64,000 bases of DNA, taken from positions 1 to 64,000 of the forward strand of contig MPMP01000010.1 in assembly GCA_002238565.1 (NCBI GenBank). Direction: 5' to 3'. Positions 63,401 to 64,000 of this stretch are shown piece by piece. This DNA is from Albidovulum sp. bin36 (GTDB lineage: Bacteria > Pseudomonadota > Alphaproteobacteria > Rhodobacterales > Rhodobacteraceae). Within the stretch, counting starts at the first letter, position 1. Each line of letters opens with the position of its first letter. The position numbers and the translations under genes are program-made. The notes under the pieces are model-generated. The model worked only from the letters and a program-made list of their open reading frames with translations. It made no database searches and was not told the origin of the DNA.

Positions 63401-64000
63401 GCGTCTGCGGCACGTTCGACCCCCACATCAAAAGGAAGTTCGAGTTGTACCAGTCCGCGCTTTCGGGCACGTCCGTCTGCTCGCCCCACGTTTGCGGGCT
63501 CGAGGGCGGCAAGTCGCAATACCAGTCGTAGAAGCTCATGCACACGCCGCCGATGAGCGAAAGATAGCGCGTGCCCGCCGCGTAGGACACCATCGACATG
63601 GCGGGAATCGGCGAAAAGCCCAGGATTCGATCCGGCCCGTGCTTTTTAATCGTATGGACGTTGGCCGCGGCTATGATCTCGTTGACCTCGTTCCAGTCGG
63701 ACCGCACGAAGCCGCCCAGCCCGCGAACGCGCTGGTAGTCGCTTCGCTTGGACGAATCCTCGACGATCGAAGACCATGCCTCGACGGGAGACAAAGTCTC
63801 GCGCGCCTTGCGCCAGTGCCGCACGAGCTTGCTTCGGACAAGCGGATACTTCAGCCGGCTGGCGCTGTAGATGTACCATGAAAAGCTTGCGCCTCGGGAA
63901 CAGCCGCGCGGTTCGTGATTGGGCAGATCGGGGCGAGTCCTCGGATAGTCGGTCTGCTGAGTCTCCCAAGTGATGATCCCGCCCTTTACGTAGATCTTCC
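60438..64000 (-). CDS. narG: respiratory nitrate reductase alpha subunit, N-terminus missing
   Basis: The catalytic Mo-bisMGD subunit; about 1,187 codons are present and the frame stays open to the right edge (KIYVKGGIITWETQQTDY, PNHEPRGCSRGASFSWYIYS), so only the first part with the 4Fe-4S His-Cys motif is cut off. ESADWYNSNFLLMWGSN holds the Asp expected to ligand Mo, followed by PQTRTPDAHF. Downstream, QLSYGFNYYGTIGSNRDEF near the C-terminus is family-typical. It reduces nitrate to nitrite on the cytoplasmic face. The narGHJI order indicates anaerobic nitrate respiration; the promoter lies outside the window. Confidence 0.97.
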   Translation of the reverse strand, partial: KIYVKGGIITWETQQTDYPRTRPDLPNHEPRGCSRGASFSWYIYSASRLKYPLVRSKLVRHWRKARETLSPVEAWSSIVEDSSKRSDYQRVRGLGGFVRSDWNEVNEIIAAANVHTIKKHGPDRILGFSPIPAMSMVSYAAGTRYLSLIGGVCMSFYDWYCDLPPSSPQTWGEQTDVPESADWYNSNFLLMWGSNVPQTRTPDAHFMTEARYKGTTTVTVSPDYSEASKFADIWLSPKQGTDAALALAMGHVILKEWHLAGRSAYFEDYCRRYTDMPLLVSLRKTDGGYVPDRMLRASDLPGALDQTNNPEWKTVAFDELSGDAPVCPAGSIGFRWGEAGKWNIEEKSGGGDETRIRLSLIDIRDDVVSVGFPYFGKTSHEYFAGTDHDEVLWRNVPVKMLQSNDGATAVATVYDLLVANYGLDRGLGGGNVSASYDDDTPYTPAWQERITGVPRDKAIAVARQFADTAHKTEGRSMAIVGAGLNHWYHTDMIYRGIINMLVMCGCVGKSGGGWSHYVGQEKLRPQTGWLPLAFALDWHRPPRQMNSTSFWYSHTDQWRYEKLAANESVSPLAPEGDWERLSLIDYNVRAERMGWLPSAPQLATNPLEFARSAGDGNPVDLAVAALRDGSLQLSCEDPDNPKNWPRNLFVWRSNLLGASAKGHEYFLKHLLGTQNGVQGKDLGEAGGAKPREAKWRDPAPEGKLDLLVTLDFRMSTTCLYSDIVLPTATWYEKNDLNTTDMHPFIHPLSAAIDPVWESRSDWEIFKGVAKKFSEMSEGALGVERDLVLTPILHDTPAELAQATEVKDWKRGQCEPVLGRTMPNMTVVERDYPSTYKKFTALGPLLSKLGNGGKGISWDTREEVEFLGRLNGKVREDGVSQGLPRIETDIDATEVVLALAPETNGRVAAKAWSALSAVTGRRHEHLAAAREEDKLRFRDLQAQPRKIISSPTWSGVESENVAYSAGYTNVHELIPWRTLSGRQQLYQDHLWMRVFGEQLCVYKPPVDTGTIKPLFGEASGGSPQVVLNFITPHQKWGIHSTFSDNLLMLTLSRGGAIIWVSETDAGRIGLADNDWVEAFNLNGALVARAVVSQRIPEGMTMMYHAQEKIVNIPGSEVTGKRGGLHNSVTRTTVKPTHMIGGYAQLSYGFNYYGTIGSNRDEFVIVRKLRNLDWLEGPMRTFESEAAK

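Overview
The window is chromosomal DNA from an alphaproteobacterium. Three conserved gene orders support this: mutY / DUF721 (DciA-like) / DsbA-like at 36.5-38.9 kb; DUF3576 lipoprotein / leuS / lptE / holA at 46.9-51.5 kb; and a pmbA-lpxK neighbourhood at 43.2-45.7 kb. The genes indicate a Gram-negative heterotroph with LPS, many uptake systems for organic solutes (ABC and TRAP) and a respiratory nitrate reductase. Base composition is GC-rich almost throughout; the clearest exception is an AT-rich mobile element at 54.1-56.7 kb. The exact genus cannot be read from the sequence.

Layout. (1) 0-3.4 kb is a scrap-yard of mobile and toxin-antitoxin DNA: a partial DUF4338 (DruA-like) gene, an IS5-type transposase fragment, a Fic protein, a decayed MNT nucleotidyltransferase and IS4-type transposase pieces. 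(2) 3.5-11.5 kb is a minus-strand sugar operon: two xylose-isomerase-like TIM barrels, a GntR/FCD regulator, a complete carbohydrate ABC importer (binding protein, two permeases, MalK-type ATPase) and an unassigned glycosidase-like TIM barrel. A second IS4-type remnant lies beyond it at 12.3-12.5 kb. (3) 12.8-17.7 kb is a two-gene unit of P-loop ATPases, the second carrying about 15 tandem TPR-like repeats of 43 residues, behind a promoter with iterated motifs; its function is unknown. (4) 17.9-20.5 kb is another graveyard: an AbiE module with an intact antitoxin but a frameshifted, truncated toxin, a plasmid-primase-like scrap, an IS6-type end and a coiled-coil transposase fragment.

(5) 20.5-23.9 kb holds a RuBisCO-like protein and a D-apionate lactonase (ApnL), pointing to catabolism of the branched plant sugar apiose. 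(6) 24.1-28.1 kb has tRNA-Arg(CCT), a convergent pair mnmH and selD (selenium into tRNA 2-selenouridine; SelD carries an N-terminal flavoprotein domain), and tRNA-Lys(TTT). (7) 28.8-34.6 kb holds a LysR regulator divergent from a CuyA/DcyD-type PLP lyase followed by a betaine-type ABC importer. (8) 34.9-36.5 kb has an AbiEi-like antitoxin whose start codon sits in a perfect 15-bp palindrome, next to a decayed reading frame. (9) 36.5-53.9 kb is mostly housekeeping: DNA repair, disulfide chemistry, KDPG aldolase, a TRAP transporter, lipid A kinase, PmbA, GST, the leuS block, YggS, an L,D-transpeptidase and RibA. (10) 54.1-56.7 kb is a 2.6-kb insertion element with matching 23-bp ends and target duplication. 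It carries a broken IS1-like transposase and three passenger genes, including a Clp-fold SDH-type serine proteinase, and holds a nested 176-bp MITE-like insertion. (11) 56.7-64 kb is a narGHJI operon with a parvulin-type peptidyl-prolyl isomerase; narG runs off the right edge.

The most unusual items are the ATPase/TPR pair, the passenger-carrying insertion element with its nested MITE, the palindrome-controlled AbiEi-like gene, and the ApnL/RuBisCO-like pair.
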